A DNA stretch of 64,000 nucleotides from Prochlorococcus marinus str. AS9601 (GCF_000015645.1 NC_008816.1:372001-436000); one strand, 5' to 3'. Shown: positions 1-8,713, numbered from the stretch's first letter. The notes: generated by a model not told the origin, from the letters alone. Numbers and translations: made by a program.

Positions 1-33
1 CTTTCTGCTGAAATCAAAGATAAAGGGTTTTGA
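1..33 (+). CDS. 3' end of an upstream CDS (partial, unidentified)
   Basis: The first 33 bases read in frame as ten residues (LSAEIKDKGF) followed by TGA at 31-33. The stop overlaps the likely TTG start of the next gene by a TTGA overlap, as expected inside a translationally coupled operon. Ten residues cannot identify the protein. By comparison with the minus-strand operon further right, where a GHKL ATPase precedes the same two-gene order, the missing gene could be an equivalent ATPase. That is inference from layout only. Confidence 0.4.
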   Translation, partial: LSAEIKDKGF

Positions 34-920
34 TTTTGTCGAATATTGCTTATCCATATCCAAATTTGATGCCTTGGGTTAGAGGAAATTCATTATGGGA
101 ATATTCCCTAAATAAAGGAGACTTTTTTGATTTTAAAAATGGAGTTGATAATTGGGACTATTATTCATCAATAGAAATTAAATGTAAATTGATTTGGGAT
201 ATTAAGGAAGCTTTTATAAATGCAAATCTATATCCTATTTTAAATAATTCCAAAGTTGTATTTCTTTTGACAACAGGATCAGGACAATATGGTATCGCAA
301 GAAAAAAAGTTTTTGAATATCAACTTAATGAAGATATTGAATTGCTTAATACCTTCATATTTAATTTAAAATCGAATCAAATTTCAAATATAGTAAAGCT
401 GAGGCTAATAATTTGTACTAATGAGGTTGAGATAAATGGTTTTCATTATAGAAATGGAAGTATACTTTATGATGAATCTGCAAACTTAGAATTAGAGGGT
501 AATTTAGCAAGATTACCAGTTTCAAAAGAAGATTTAAGTCAAATAAATTTTAGATACAAGGATGCAATATGGTATGTATCTTTTAGGGCCGAGGATTTTT
601 ATGAAACTTTCACAAATACTTATCATCTATATCTAAATTCTAAAAATTTAGATATTGATTTTCAATTAAAAAATAATAAATTCCTAGTACAATCGATCAA
701 GGCTGATACTATAGCAACCATTATTAGATCATCTTTATTAGATGATGATTTGAATTTTGATTATCAAGAAGATTATCCAGAGTTTTCATTAGGATTCGTA
801 CTAAAAAATTGGTTAAAAAACTTTATTGAAGGTCCAAGTGATTTGCAAAATTTGATAAAAAAGATCAAGTCAAGTCCTAATGATTTTAACTGTGAATGTC
901 AAAGCATTTTTTGTGATTAG
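30..920 (+). CDS. Hypothetical island protein, first gene of a DUF6339 pair
   Basis: This 296-aa protein has no domain I recognise. It is AT-rich and host-like in composition (one 60-base line, 601-660, has 11 G/C). The N-terminus has an aromatic, proline-rich start (YPYPNLMPW) and the C-terminus is Cys-rich (CECQSIFC). The TTG start overlaps the upstream stop, with AAAGGG just before it; a second TTG lies two codons on. It ends immediately before the DUF6339 gene, so the two are surely co-transcribed. In position it matches the 343-aa protein of the minus-strand operon, which also lies just upstream of a DUF6339-like gene. I could not show homology by eye, apart from loose similarity around their central to C-terminal parts. 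Confidence 0.7.
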   Translation: MILSNIAYPYPNLMPWVRGNSLWEYSLNKGDFFDFKNGVDNWDYYSSIEIKCKLIWDIKEAFINANLYPILNNSKVVFLLTTGSGQYGIARKKVFEYQLNEDIELLNTFIFNLKSNQISNIVKLRLIICTNEVEINGFHYRNGSILYDESANLELEGNLARLPVSKEDLSQINFRYKDAIWYVSFRAEDFYETFTNTYHLYLNSKNLDIDFQLKNNKFLVQSIKADTIATIIRSSLLDDDLNFDYQEDYPEFSLGFVLKNWLKNFIEGPSDLQNLIKKIKSSPNDFNCECQSIFCD

Positions 921-1733
921 ATGATCTATTTACTTCCTCAAATTCAAGATTTTACTGCAAATAAATTACTTGATTTATTTATAGAAAAAAGTTCAGTTGG
1001 AAAATTTAATCCTGAATATAAAGAAAGATTTTATACTGCTACAGGTGGACAAAGAATCCCTATTGATTATTTGTTAGATTTGCGTCGATCTATTTTAAAT
1101 TGTGCAAACAAATATAATTTTCCTAACAAGCAAAAGTCTTTTCTTGATTTCGAATATGAAGTGGCAGAAATTTTTTTTAATTGGCCTTATTTATGGATTG
1201 ATCAAAATAATAAAGAGCCAAATGGGGAGGCATTAAGAAATAATTTTTGGTCTTATATAACTATAATTTTAATGCCTGATATCGCCGTTTGGAGGTGGCC
1301 TATACCTTCTGAAAATGCTTCTAAAAAATCATGGGAGGTTCGGATGAAAGGTGGTGGTACAAGAAATACTTTTCAAAGGATTTTTAGAAGATTAATTAGT
1401 TTTGATAAAGGTAAAGAATATCAACTTCATGAAAGATTAAATCTGATAAAAGGTTTAAATGAGGACGAGTTTCAAGCCATTATTGAGAGAACAAGTGTAA
1501 GCTCATGCTCTAAACTTTCCATCTTGTTGGCAGAGGAAATTATTTCTAGAAAAAAATTAAATATGCAAACTGATAAAGTTAAACAAGATATTTATCGAAA
1601 TTCAATAATAGATTTAACTGCCTATGGCAAAGTTCAATCATTTGATTTATTGGAAGATATAGAATTGAAAGAATTAATTGCAAAAGTTTTTGAATTAAAA
1701 GAAAGTGAAATTTTAGAATTAAAAAATTTATAG
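921..1733 (+). CDS. DUF6339 family protein
   Basis: This 270-aa protein matches the family pattern I remember for DUF6339: an early ATGGxR box (about residues 41-46), LxxLR, an F-D/E helix, then LMPDIAVWRWP (about 117-127), a TRNTFQRIFRR box, and a late LNEDEFQAIIERTS box. The family is typically encoded beside cytosine methyltransferases, GHKL ATPases and Z1-domain helicases in defence islands; its biochemical role is unknown to me. ATG directly follows the stop of the upstream gene with no gap. It converges on the methyltransferase gene, with 17 bp between the two stops. A second, more divergent DUF6339-like gene sits in the facing operon. Confidence 0.75.
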   Translation: MIYLLPQIQDFTANKLLDLFIEKSSVGKFNPEYKERFYTATGGQRIPIDYLLDLRRSILNCANKYNFPNKQKSFLDFEYEVAEIFFNWPYLWIDQNNKEPNGEALRNNFWSYITIILMPDIAVWRWPIPSENASKKSWEVRMKGGGTRNTFQRIFRRLISFDKGKEYQLHERLNLIKGLNEDEFQAIIERTSVSSCSKLSILLAEEIISRKKLNMQTDKVKQDIYRNSIIDLTAYGKVQSFDLLEDIELKELIAKVFELKESEILELKNL

Positions 1734-1750
1734 ATTTTTAAATTTCCTAT

Positions 1751-3847
1751 TTATGAGACATCTCTAAATTCTTTTGAATAAACTTGAGATATTTTTTCAA
1801 TATTATTTATTTCTAGATCTTCTGTATTTATTTTCTCAATTATTTTTTCTTTATTATCTTTTTTTGATAAAGCTAAAAGAGCGCAATAGCCTATACCATC
1901 TTTATCCATTTCTAATAAATGACCTATATGTATATCTCTATTCATATTGCTGAATTTTAAAATTTCATGATCAATATCCATGATCTGAGAAATAATTCTG
2001 CTAATAAATATTGATTGTTTTATCTCTGTGGTTAATCCAACAGTAGCTAATGCACCTCTTACCGAATTCCTGGAAAACAAATCATATTCTTTTCTTGCGA
2101 TTTCACTCCAATCGATTTCATCTTTTATAAGTTCTTCAGCAAACAGTTCTAATGAAGGGATATATTTTTCAAGGCTAAAACTTTTTATTTTCATTTTTCT
2201 AGCTTTATCTTGCAGAAAAATCTCAGGGGTAGGCCAAAAGTTTTTTAATCTTTGATAGGTTTCTTTCTTCCTGTTTTCAAGATCTTTATCTCCTAAGATT
2301 GCAGGTTTATTTTTTTCTTTAGTATTTTTTTTGAAAGTCTCTGGTAGTAAATTTCCAAGACATGCATTCCATGCCCTTATATTACTTGGAATTATTTTTC
2401 TTCCTTCCCTTTTTTTTGTCCATATAAGTTCAACTTCTTTTTTATTTGATTCATACCAGTTAATAAGATTTTCTCTAAGTTTGGGCACTACATCAGGTTG
2501 AGTAAATTCTTTCTCATTTTTAATTGATTTCATGAAAGATTTGCCGAGTTCAAAAGCAACAATTGGTGCAACGGCTTCTCCAATCTGGTGGAATCTATTT
2601 GAAGGCCCTCCATAAAAATTGAAACCATCTGGGAAAGACTGAACTCTTGCCGCTTCTCTAACTGATAGGGTTCTATTCTGGTGAGGGTGAATATACCAAT
2701 AACCATCTTTTGACATATGCGCAGTTATTGTCAGACATGGTTCATTAGGTTTGAGGATATTATATTTATCACCAAAACTCATTTTCTGATTTTGTTTTAC
2801 TTGCTTACCTTCTCTGAAAGCTTTGCTCGTAACTGAATATCTTCTTTGCTCTTCTGATAATTGGGAATATTTGATCCCGGTTGATCGCATTAATTTAAAT
2901 GTCTCAAGATCATCTTCCCTTACTTTTCTTATCAGATGATCATGAATCATCTCGTCATCAATATCCAACCAATTCCTCATTAATTTCTGATAATCGTTTT
3001 TCGGTCCTTCATAGCTGTATTTTTCATCCCACTTTTCATCCCATCCTCCTTTAAGTGGAGGGAGATCTGAAATCGCTTCGTCTAAGGTGACTGCCTCTTC
3101 GAGAGAATCATATTTTGGCTTTGGCCATTTCATAGGAGCGCATTCATTTATTTTTGTTCCGGAAATAAATAATCTTGGCCTTAGTTGGGGTACTCCATAT
3201 TGCCATGCATAAATCAATTTAGGATTTATGCGATAGCCAGCTTTCTCAGCTCTATTAATGATTGATCTATATATTTCCTGCTCACCTGTCTGCGCAATAT
3301 CAGTAACATTCTCCATGAGAAAAGCTTTTGGTTTAACCTGTTCCACTATCGAAATAAATGATTCCCATAATTCTCTTCTATCTTCATTTAGTTCCTGATG
3401 TTGAGCAGAAACTTCTTCGTTGTGTTTTCTCCATTTGATATTTCGGGAGAAAGGCTGACATGGTGGTCCACCTGCAATAAGTGATATTTCTCCACACTTA
3501 TTAAGTTGTTCTGAAATTTCATTAATAACTTTTCTTTTGCTTAAATCACATTCATATGAACATCCACCAAAGTGATGTCTGTGAGTCATTATTGAATCGT
3601 TTCTGATATCGCAGGCCAGGATTACATCAAAATTTGCACGATGCAGTCCAAGGCTTAAACCACCGGCACCTGAAAAAAGGTCAACAGCAAAATAAGGTTC
3701 TTTTTTTATAGATCGAACTTTTGCTGCATATTCAGGAAGTTCATCAAAACTGCATGAATCTACATGTGCCTCAAGTTCTGATGAAGGCCCTCTTACAGGA
3801 CTTAATCTGTGTGGATCACTTTTCCCTACTGCATTTTTATGAATCAT
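1751..3847 (-). CDS. dcm: DNA (cytosine-5-)-methyltransferase with long C-terminal extension
   Basis: This 698-aa C5-cytosine methyltransferase transfers a methyl group from SAM to DNA cytosine. All key motifs are visible: SAM-binding DLFSGAGG (56-63), catalytic PPCQ with Cys130, MENV (178-181), QLRPRL (221-226), REAARVQSFPD (397-407) and GEAVAP (423-428). The target-recognition region lies between about 230 and 390. The family core ends near residue 440, leaving about 255 residues with no domain I recognise. It is the last gene of a four-gene operon: its ATG overlaps the upstream stop by 4 bp (ATGA). The 3' third is much more AT-rich than the 5' part. It could be the modification arm of a restriction-like system or an orphan methylase. 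Confidence 0.95.
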   Translation of the reverse strand: MIHKNAVGKSDPHRLSPVRGPSSELEAHVDSCSFDELPEYAAKVRSIKKEPYFAVDLFSGAGGLSLGLHRANFDVILACDIRNDSIMTHRHHFGGCSYECDLSKRKVINEISEQLNKCGEISLIAGGPPCQPFSRNIKWRKHNEEVSAQHQELNEDRRELWESFISIVEQVKPKAFLMENVTDIAQTGEQEIYRSIINRAEKAGYRINPKLIYAWQYGVPQLRPRLFISGTKINECAPMKWPKPKYDSLEEAVTLDEAISDLPPLKGGWDEKWDEKYSYEGPKNDYQKLMRNWLDIDDEMIHDHLIRKVREDDLETFKLMRSTGIKYSQLSEEQRRYSVTSKAFREGKQVKQNQKMSFGDKYNILKPNEPCLTITAHMSKDGYWYIHPHQNRTLSVREAARVQSFPDGFNFYGGPSNRFHQIGEAVAPIVAFELGKSFMKSIKNEKEFTQPDVVPKLRENLINWYESNKKEVELIWTKKREGRKIIPSNIRAWNACLGNLLPETFKKNTKEKNKPAILGDKDLENRKKETYQRLKNFWPTPEIFLQDKARKMKIKSFSLEKYIPSLELFAEELIKDEIDWSEIARKEYDLFSRNSVRGALATVGLTTEIKQSIFISRIISQIMDIDHEILKFSNMNRDIHIGHLLEMDKDGIGYCALLALSKKDNKEKIIEKINTEDLEINNIEKISQVYSKEFRDVS

Positions 3848-4557
3848 GCGACCTCTTCACTCTGAGTATCAATTAACTGCTGGAGTTGTTCTTCACTTAA
3901 AAGATCAAGACATATTGAACCTCCAAGGGAATTTAGTTTTCTTATCGCAATTCTTACTTTGCTGTCTGGTAATTCAACTAGTTTTTCAGTAAGTATTCTA
4001 TTGATTTTTGGGATCAGGCCAAATTCTCGATCACTCAAACCAAGATGAAGTTCCTGACTGGTAAATAATTTTTTGACCAGGGAATAGTCAGAATGATCAT
4101 TCTCCATCATCCTGTCGGCAGCAAAAAAAAGTCTCGAAAAAGTATTTCTGCCATGTCCATTTATTGATGATGTCCCAAGAAATCTAAGTGATGGAACATG
4201 TTTCTTTCCTGTTCCAACAGTAAATCCATCTTCCGGATCAACCGGAATATTACCTCTCCATCTAAGCCACGGAATATTTGGATATCTTATTACGCATAAC
4301 CAGTGCCATATCCTCATATCAGTAAGAATATGAGAAGGCAGAGATTTGAATGTTGTATGAACACACTCAACTAATCTTGCATCCAGGTTTGCACCAATTA
4401 CTTTTTCGAGAATAAGTTGATCTATAAGTGTTGAGAGATTCGTAAGATCAACCGTGCAGTTGACTGCCTCTACACTTACAGAATCTGGATTTCTTAAAGC
4501 AGAGATAAGTCCATTACTTATTAGAGGTGATTTCAATCTGAAGAGTTTTTCGCTCAT
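3844..4557 (-). CDS. DUF6339-like protein of the GHKL/methyltransferase operon
   Basis: This 237-aa protein shares a pattern with the DUF6339 protein at 921-1733. Both have a WHWL/FWSY aromatic segment, then a short step to WLRWRG/VWRWP, a GRNTFSRLFF/TRNTFQRIFR box, and a C-terminal leucine-rich tail beginning LSDREF/LNEDEF. I see this as divergent homology, not proof. The gene overlaps its neighbours by 4 bp at each end (ATGA junctions), so it is translated with the 343-aa gene before it and the methyltransferase after it. Its molecular role is unknown. Composition (25 of 60 G/C at 4201-4260) is far above the host background. Confidence 0.7.
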   Translation of the reverse strand: MSEKLFRLKSPLISNGLISALRNPDSVSVEAVNCTVDLTNLSTLIDQLILEKVIGANLDARLVECVHTTFKSLPSHILTDMRIWHWLCVIRYPNIPWLRWRGNIPVDPEDGFTVGTGKKHVPSLRFLGTSSINGHGRNTFSRLFFAADRMMENDHSDYSLVKKLFTSQELHLGLSDREFGLIPKINRILTEKLVELPDSKVRIAIRKLNSLGGSICLDLLSEEQLQQLIDTQSEEVA

Positions 4558-5585
4558 GCAACCTCCTCTTTTTCTAGGTCTGCGGGAATATCTGATTCAA
4601 AACTGCACCCTCTTGCCATTATTTCGGCCAATTCCAGAATCTTTGTTTCCTGCTGGATTATTGAACTCATTTTTATAATGAACTTCTGAAAAGATTCGGG
4701 TGATCTAAGTTCATTAGCAAGAGCGACAACCGCCTCATGTGAAGAAATATTTGTTTCAAGAAGATTCTTGGAAAATAGAGATAGAGTCTGAAGTTGTGAT
4801 GGCGGCAATTGCTCAACAATTTCTTCACTGCTCAGGTCACTGTTTGTATTCAACATATTCTGGATGGAGTTCATCGAAATAGAAATAAGCATGGTCCAAA
4901 CAGTGGAACAAATTGAGGTGAAGATGATATCTCTCTGAAGGGAATTGATATCTTTCCTCAATGCCTTACTCATCAGAAGTTTTTTCAATGATGCAGTCAC
5001 ATCTGCATTCATTTCAATTACTGGAGGTTCACTTGGGATTAATCTCCATAACTGATCTTTGCTTTCAGGGGGAAAGGATTGCCACTTTATGTTGAAGATG
5101 GAGTCATTATTAGCTTCGGCGGTAGCAAAACGAATGGTATGAATCAGACTTCTTCCAATTATCTGACCCATTTCTGTGGCATAGCCGCTCCTTGATTTTT
5201 CTCCGGCAAATTGTTCTGTTCTTACAAGAAGTGCTTCTGCCCTGACTTCTTCTCCATTTAAAAAAGGTATATAGGAAGTCTCTGAAAAAAAGAATCCACC
5301 ACCACCATCCTCTAAATCAATTATTTCTCTTCTACCTGTTGATCTGCTTATAAGACGGCATATGAATTTAACAGGAGGATTTTCCCTTTCTGTGGGATGA
5401 AGAGTTTCTTCCCATTCAAATGGTGCAGTTAGCAGTATCTCAAGTTTTGTCTTTTCAAGTTTGCCATTGAACTTGAAAGTAATTCCATTGCTTACTTCCT
5501 GAATTACCTCTTCAGAAATGCTGTCTGGAGCTGTTATTCGAAATGCTCCATCAAGATCTATTGTTTTCCAGGGGACAAAATGCAT
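4554..5585 (-). CDS. Hypothetical protein of the GHKL/methyltransferase operon
   Basis: This 343-aa protein is unrecognised. It has no signal peptide or clear membrane segment; a hydrophobic helix lies around residues 215-240. The N-terminal half looks beta-rich (alternating segments up to about 140, with a run of glycines followed by FFFSETSY), and the C-terminal half looks helical. I see no PD-(D/E)XK, HNH or PLD nuclease motif. It starts 2 bp after the ATPase stop and overlaps the DUF6339-like gene by 4 bp, which implies fixed stoichiometry with both. It may link the ATPase to the methylase module; this is inferred from position only. Confidence 0.75.
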   Translation of the reverse strand: MHFVPWKTIDLDGAFRITAPDSISEEVIQEVSNGITFKFNGKLEKTKLEILLTAPFEWEETLHPTERENPPVKFICRLISRSTGRREIIDLEDGGGGFFFSETSYIPFLNGEEVRAEALLVRTEQFAGEKSRSGYATEMGQIIGRSLIHTIRFATAEANNDSIFNIKWQSFPPESKDQLWRLIPSEPPVIEMNADVTASLKKLLMSKALRKDINSLQRDIIFTSICSTVWTMLISISMNSIQNMLNTNSDLSSEEIVEQLPPSQLQTLSLFSKNLLETNISSHEAVVALANELRSPESFQKFIIKMSSIIQQETKILELAEIMARGCSFESDIPADLEKEEVA

Positions 5586-5587
5586 GA

Positions 5588-7552
5588 TTAACCTACCTTC
5601 CTGAAGCCTGCAATTTCAGGGTTTACTCCGGATGGAGGTTTGACTATGCACTCAAAAGGAACTGATGAAAATTGGTTTTCGGCAGAGAATACAAATCTCC
5701 TTGAATCAGAGTCGTCATATGAAATATATTGTTCACTCCCCATAATTCTCATATCACTTATTCCCCACATTTCTCCCTGGCCACTGTCTGCAATGCTCTG
5801 GAAAGATAAATGTACTTTTGCAGTTTTGATTGATTCACCTGATCGTACTAATTTGCCGGCTATTCTCCATCCATTGGCTTTTTTAATGAAGGAGCATTGA
5901 TCTCTATCTATAACAACTTCAAGTGCGGAACTTTTTGTCTTGGATAGACTTTTCTTTTCTTTAATTCCTCTGCCAAGATTAATCATTCTTTTAAGCATTT
6001 CTGGTCCTTCATCCGGCGGAGCAATAAATGAAGTCAGTAAGTTCTGAATGAGGATCTGCCTTAGTTCATATCTGATTCCTCTAAGTCTGTTGGCATGACC
6101 TCTCCAGGTATAACTTTCTCTCAGTCTTCTTGTTGTAGGCAGCCAGTCATCATGAGTCACTGGTTCACCTGCACGGAAATATTCTTCAGCGAATGCGTTA
6201 TTTTCCCTGCTCAACTCTGTCTTGTCAGATTCGGCAATCTCATTCAATGATGTACCTACAAATGCAGCTGCACAATAGGAACCTCCATCACTTAACTTTG
6301 TACCTTCGGCATAATCAATAACCATTCCAGAACCCCTTATAAGTGCAATAGTTGAACGGCATGGCAGACATTCCTCTTTGGAAGAGACTCTTGTAACTCC
6401 AAGTCTGACAGTACTTTTGAGCTCATCATGAAGAAGTTCAGGATTGTCTGAGGGTTCCACTCGTCTAGGTATGGGAAACTCAACATCAATTGAGGAACTG
6501 TCGCCTGGGAATAATGATTTTGCACCTTCGAAAGGTTCTACTCTTCCGCACTCAACGAATGGAGACCATATTTCATCAGCACGGGCTTCAGATATATATT
6601 CTGCTGATTTGCCCTCTTCACGAAATACTCTTGCTTTAAAATCAAGTCTTTCCCAGCTGATTGCAGGCCAGAACCATTTTGATGCGGCTTTTGTGAAATC
6701 TCTGCAGAGCTCCTCGGGATCTCTTATCCCTGACGAACCGGTATCATCGCGATCAGGTTCATGAAAAGTTGGGATGAGGATAGTTGTTCCGCACTCAGTA
6801 TTATTGTCACGATTGAGAAGAATTTTTTCTGCATCTCTTTCTTTCATCCAGGTGGATTCTGCAATAGGAATTCCATCTTTTTCACTTTCAGATCCCATGT
6901 AGGCACCATCAAGCCATGATTTCCCGTCCATTTCATGAGCGGGAATTTCGCTTCTTCCAAAAATTCTTAATTTCTTTCTGCCTTCAATTCTTGATGAGAA
7001 AAGAACAGTGAATATTCTTGAATGCATCCAGCTGACTGCCTTCCCCAGCCCAAAGCTTCCTCCTAATCCAGACTCTTTTCCGGTTGAAAAATTCTGCACA
7101 CAGAGCTTACGGAAATTTCCTTTCTCGTCCCAGTCATCACCTGTCAGCCCATCAGTTCCGTAATCACTGATTTTCAGACAGACAAGATCAGATGATTTCA
7201 TTGATTCAAGTCCGGCCTTCAGGGTGAGGGCAGTTCCACTTGAACCTTTCACTGATGAAAGATGAGGGATAAGAGTTTCACTGTTGATTGATTTAAGAAA
7301 TTTCTCTTTTTTCTCTCCCTTCAGCACAATCAGATCAAAAAATATTTTCACTTTTTTATCCTTTCTCTGATCGAGACTGTTCTGACAGATTTCTCTGACA
7401 AGTGTTTCCAGCAGTGATCGTTTTCTCTGAGATCCACCTGCTTCAAAAATTTCACTTGCGGCATTACCACCACTGGATCTACCCTGTCCAAGTGATGGAG
7501 TACCAATCCATTTCAGTTGTGTCTTTGCTGTTTTCAATTCCCCTTCAGACAC
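5588..7552 (-). CDS. GHKL (MORC/MutL-like) ATPase, predicted defence component
   Basis: This 654-aa protein has a Bergerat ATP-binding fold. The N box is REICQNSLDQ (about 53-62, with E54 and N58), the second motif is DYGTDG (130-135), and a glycine-rich lid GLGGSFGLGK lies at about 162-171. GHKL ATPases of this kind are known from restriction-like gene clusters related to the ancestors of eukaryotic MORC proteins, where they are thought to act as ATP-driven DNA clamps or loaders. It is the first gene of the operon. The GTG start follows an AT-rich TTTATATA stretch with no clear Shine-Dalgarno, so the exact start is uncertain. GC is high for this genome (27 of 60 at 7081-7140), a sign of transfer. 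Confidence 0.85.
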   Translation of the reverse strand: MSEGELKTAKTQLKWIGTPSLGQGRSSGGNAASEIFEAGGSQRKRSLLETLVREICQNSLDQRKDKKVKIFFDLIVLKGEKKEKFLKSINSETLIPHLSSVKGSSGTALTLKAGLESMKSSDLVCLKISDYGTDGLTGDDWDEKGNFRKLCVQNFSTGKESGLGGSFGLGKAVSWMHSRIFTVLFSSRIEGRKKLRIFGRSEIPAHEMDGKSWLDGAYMGSESEKDGIPIAESTWMKERDAEKILLNRDNNTECGTTILIPTFHEPDRDDTGSSGIRDPEELCRDFTKAASKWFWPAISWERLDFKARVFREEGKSAEYISEARADEIWSPFVECGRVEPFEGAKSLFPGDSSSIDVEFPIPRRVEPSDNPELLHDELKSTVRLGVTRVSSKEECLPCRSTIALIRGSGMVIDYAEGTKLSDGGSYCAAAFVGTSLNEIAESDKTELSRENNAFAEEYFRAGEPVTHDDWLPTTRRLRESYTWRGHANRLRGIRYELRQILIQNLLTSFIAPPDEGPEMLKRMINLGRGIKEKKSLSKTKSSALEVVIDRDQCSFIKKANGWRIAGKLVRSGESIKTAKVHLSFQSIADSGQGEMWGISDMRIMGSEQYISYDDSDSRRFVFSAENQFSSVPFECIVKPPSGVNPEIAGFRKVG

Positions 7553-7720
7553 TATATAAAGCGTTAATAAATGATAGATGCCACGATCAGATTGTCATCT
7601 CAAGGCCAGAGAATTGCAACATTTAGAAGCCATATTCTAAAAATTAATCATAAATTTCTTTACAGGTTTTATACGCTCCATCACCTGCAATAACCCCCCT
7701 ATGGGGGACTGACTGTTGAT
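7553..7720. other. Intergenic spacer between recombinase and ATPase operon
   Basis: This 168-bp gap lies upstream of the ATPase operon and downstream of the recombinase gene. No ORF, tRNA or repeat of the tRNA-Thr 3' end is visible. It contains an inverted repeat of C5/G5 around a TAT spacer at 7694-7707, which could be part of a terminator for the recombinase gene but has no following T-run on the minus strand. AT-rich sequence just before the ATPase start (TTTATATA) may be its promoter. Confidence 0.4.
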
Positions 7721-8713
7721 TTATATGGAAAGTTGAAAATGGCTGTAGCGCATCAACATTTTTATATCTCTGTGGCCGCTGCATGCACTTATCTCCAGGG
7801 CACTCATTCCCGAACGCCACATTCTGCTTATGGCTATATGTCTTAGATCATGAAATCTGAGAGTTTCAAGTCCTGCTTTTTTTCGGGCTTTATCAAATCC
7901 ATTTCTTGCAGCACCTTTTGAAAGTTCTATAACTTTCCCATCTCTTCCCTGTAATTCCTCAAGGATCTTCTGCGCCTTTTCAGGGAAAGGAACAAGCCTC
8001 ATTCCGGATGAATTATCTATTGCGGCACAATTCTTTCTATATATATAGAGTAATTTTTTCTTCAGATCTATATTTCTCCAGGTCAGGCTCAAAAGTTCGG
8101 AGCGGCGGAAGCCAGTTGTCAGTGCAAGCTTTGTGAGTCTCAGATGATTTTGGTTGGACATCTGCGACAGTTCAAACAGGAGTCTTTTTTCATCTTCATT
8201 CGTTAAAAAAGGAGCTCTTGCATCTCCTGTCCCTCTCACTCTCAGTTGCCTTGCGGGGTTATCTTTTATTTCCGCTCCTCTTTCATCTCTTGCCCAGTCA
8301 ATCAATACTCTTAATATCCTCAGTTCCCGCATAACTGTATTCGGTTTCACCTTCAGTAATCGTTCATCTCTCCAGACTGCAAAATGCTTAATCTGCAGAT
8401 CACTTAGTGGAATATCTCCCAGCCAGCTTTCTGCAGTAACCCTGAGAGGATATTTTTCATTCTCCGCACTGCGGTGCAGAAGTAATGGACCATTTATATA
8501 GTCATTGATTGCCTCTCCCAGGGTGACGGGAGTGTCATTTAAAACCTTTTTTGTTCTCTCTTCGACTGCATCTGCCCAGGATTCAGCCAGATCTCTGGAA
8601 AGAAAATTTCTGGACCTCGGGCCTACATAATTCTTCCTTCTGATAAGGACCTGCCAGCCGCTGCCGCTTCTTCTGATTGTTGCCATTTCGGTGCCATCGT
8701 TTGTGTGATGCAC
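7721..8713 (-). CDS. Tyrosine recombinase / integrase
   Basis: This is a complete tyrosine site-specific recombinase. An N-terminal arm and SAM-like DNA-binding domain (about 1-165) precede the catalytic domain. Active-site elements are Arg in TGFRRSELL, HDLRH (His and Arg), GHRD (His) and the nucleophile Tyr in MRYSHF near the end. It would integrate or excise the island, most likely at the adjacent tRNA-Thr gene, whose 3' end lies about 110 bp away. The longest start is GTG at 8713 with GGAGG touching it; ATG at 8686 (MATIRRSG) is the more natural domain start. GC is very high for this genome (33 of 60 at 8641-8700), so it is recently acquired. Confidence 0.9.
   Translation of the reverse strand: MHHTNDGTEMATIRRSGSGWQVLIRRKNYVGPRSRNFLSRDLAESWADAVEERTKKVLNDTPVTLGEAINDYINGPLLLHRSAENEKYPLRVTAESWLGDIPLSDLQIKHFAVWRDERLLKVKPNTVMRELRILRVLIDWARDERGAEIKDNPARQLRVRGTGDARAPFLTNEDEKRLLFELSQMSNQNHLRLTKLALTTGFRRSELLSLTWRNIDLKKKLLYIYRKNCAAIDNSSGMRLVPFPEKAQKILEELQGRDGKVIELSKGAARNGFDKARKKAGLETLRFHDLRHIAISRMWRSGMSALEISACSGHRDIKMLMRYSHFQLSI

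Noticed and set aside
2028-2255. 75-aa plus-strand frame inside the methylase gene
   Set aside because: It lies wholly within the well-supported methyltransferase frame and resembles no family.
6337-6764. Two overlapping open frames inside the GHKL ATPase gene
   Set aside because: They are shadow frames of the ATPase coding sequence with no own start signal or domain.
7694-7707. Terminator after the recombinase gene
   Set aside because: The C5/G5 stem with a 3-base spacer is not followed by a T-run on the minus strand, so I mention it only as a weak signal in the spacer.
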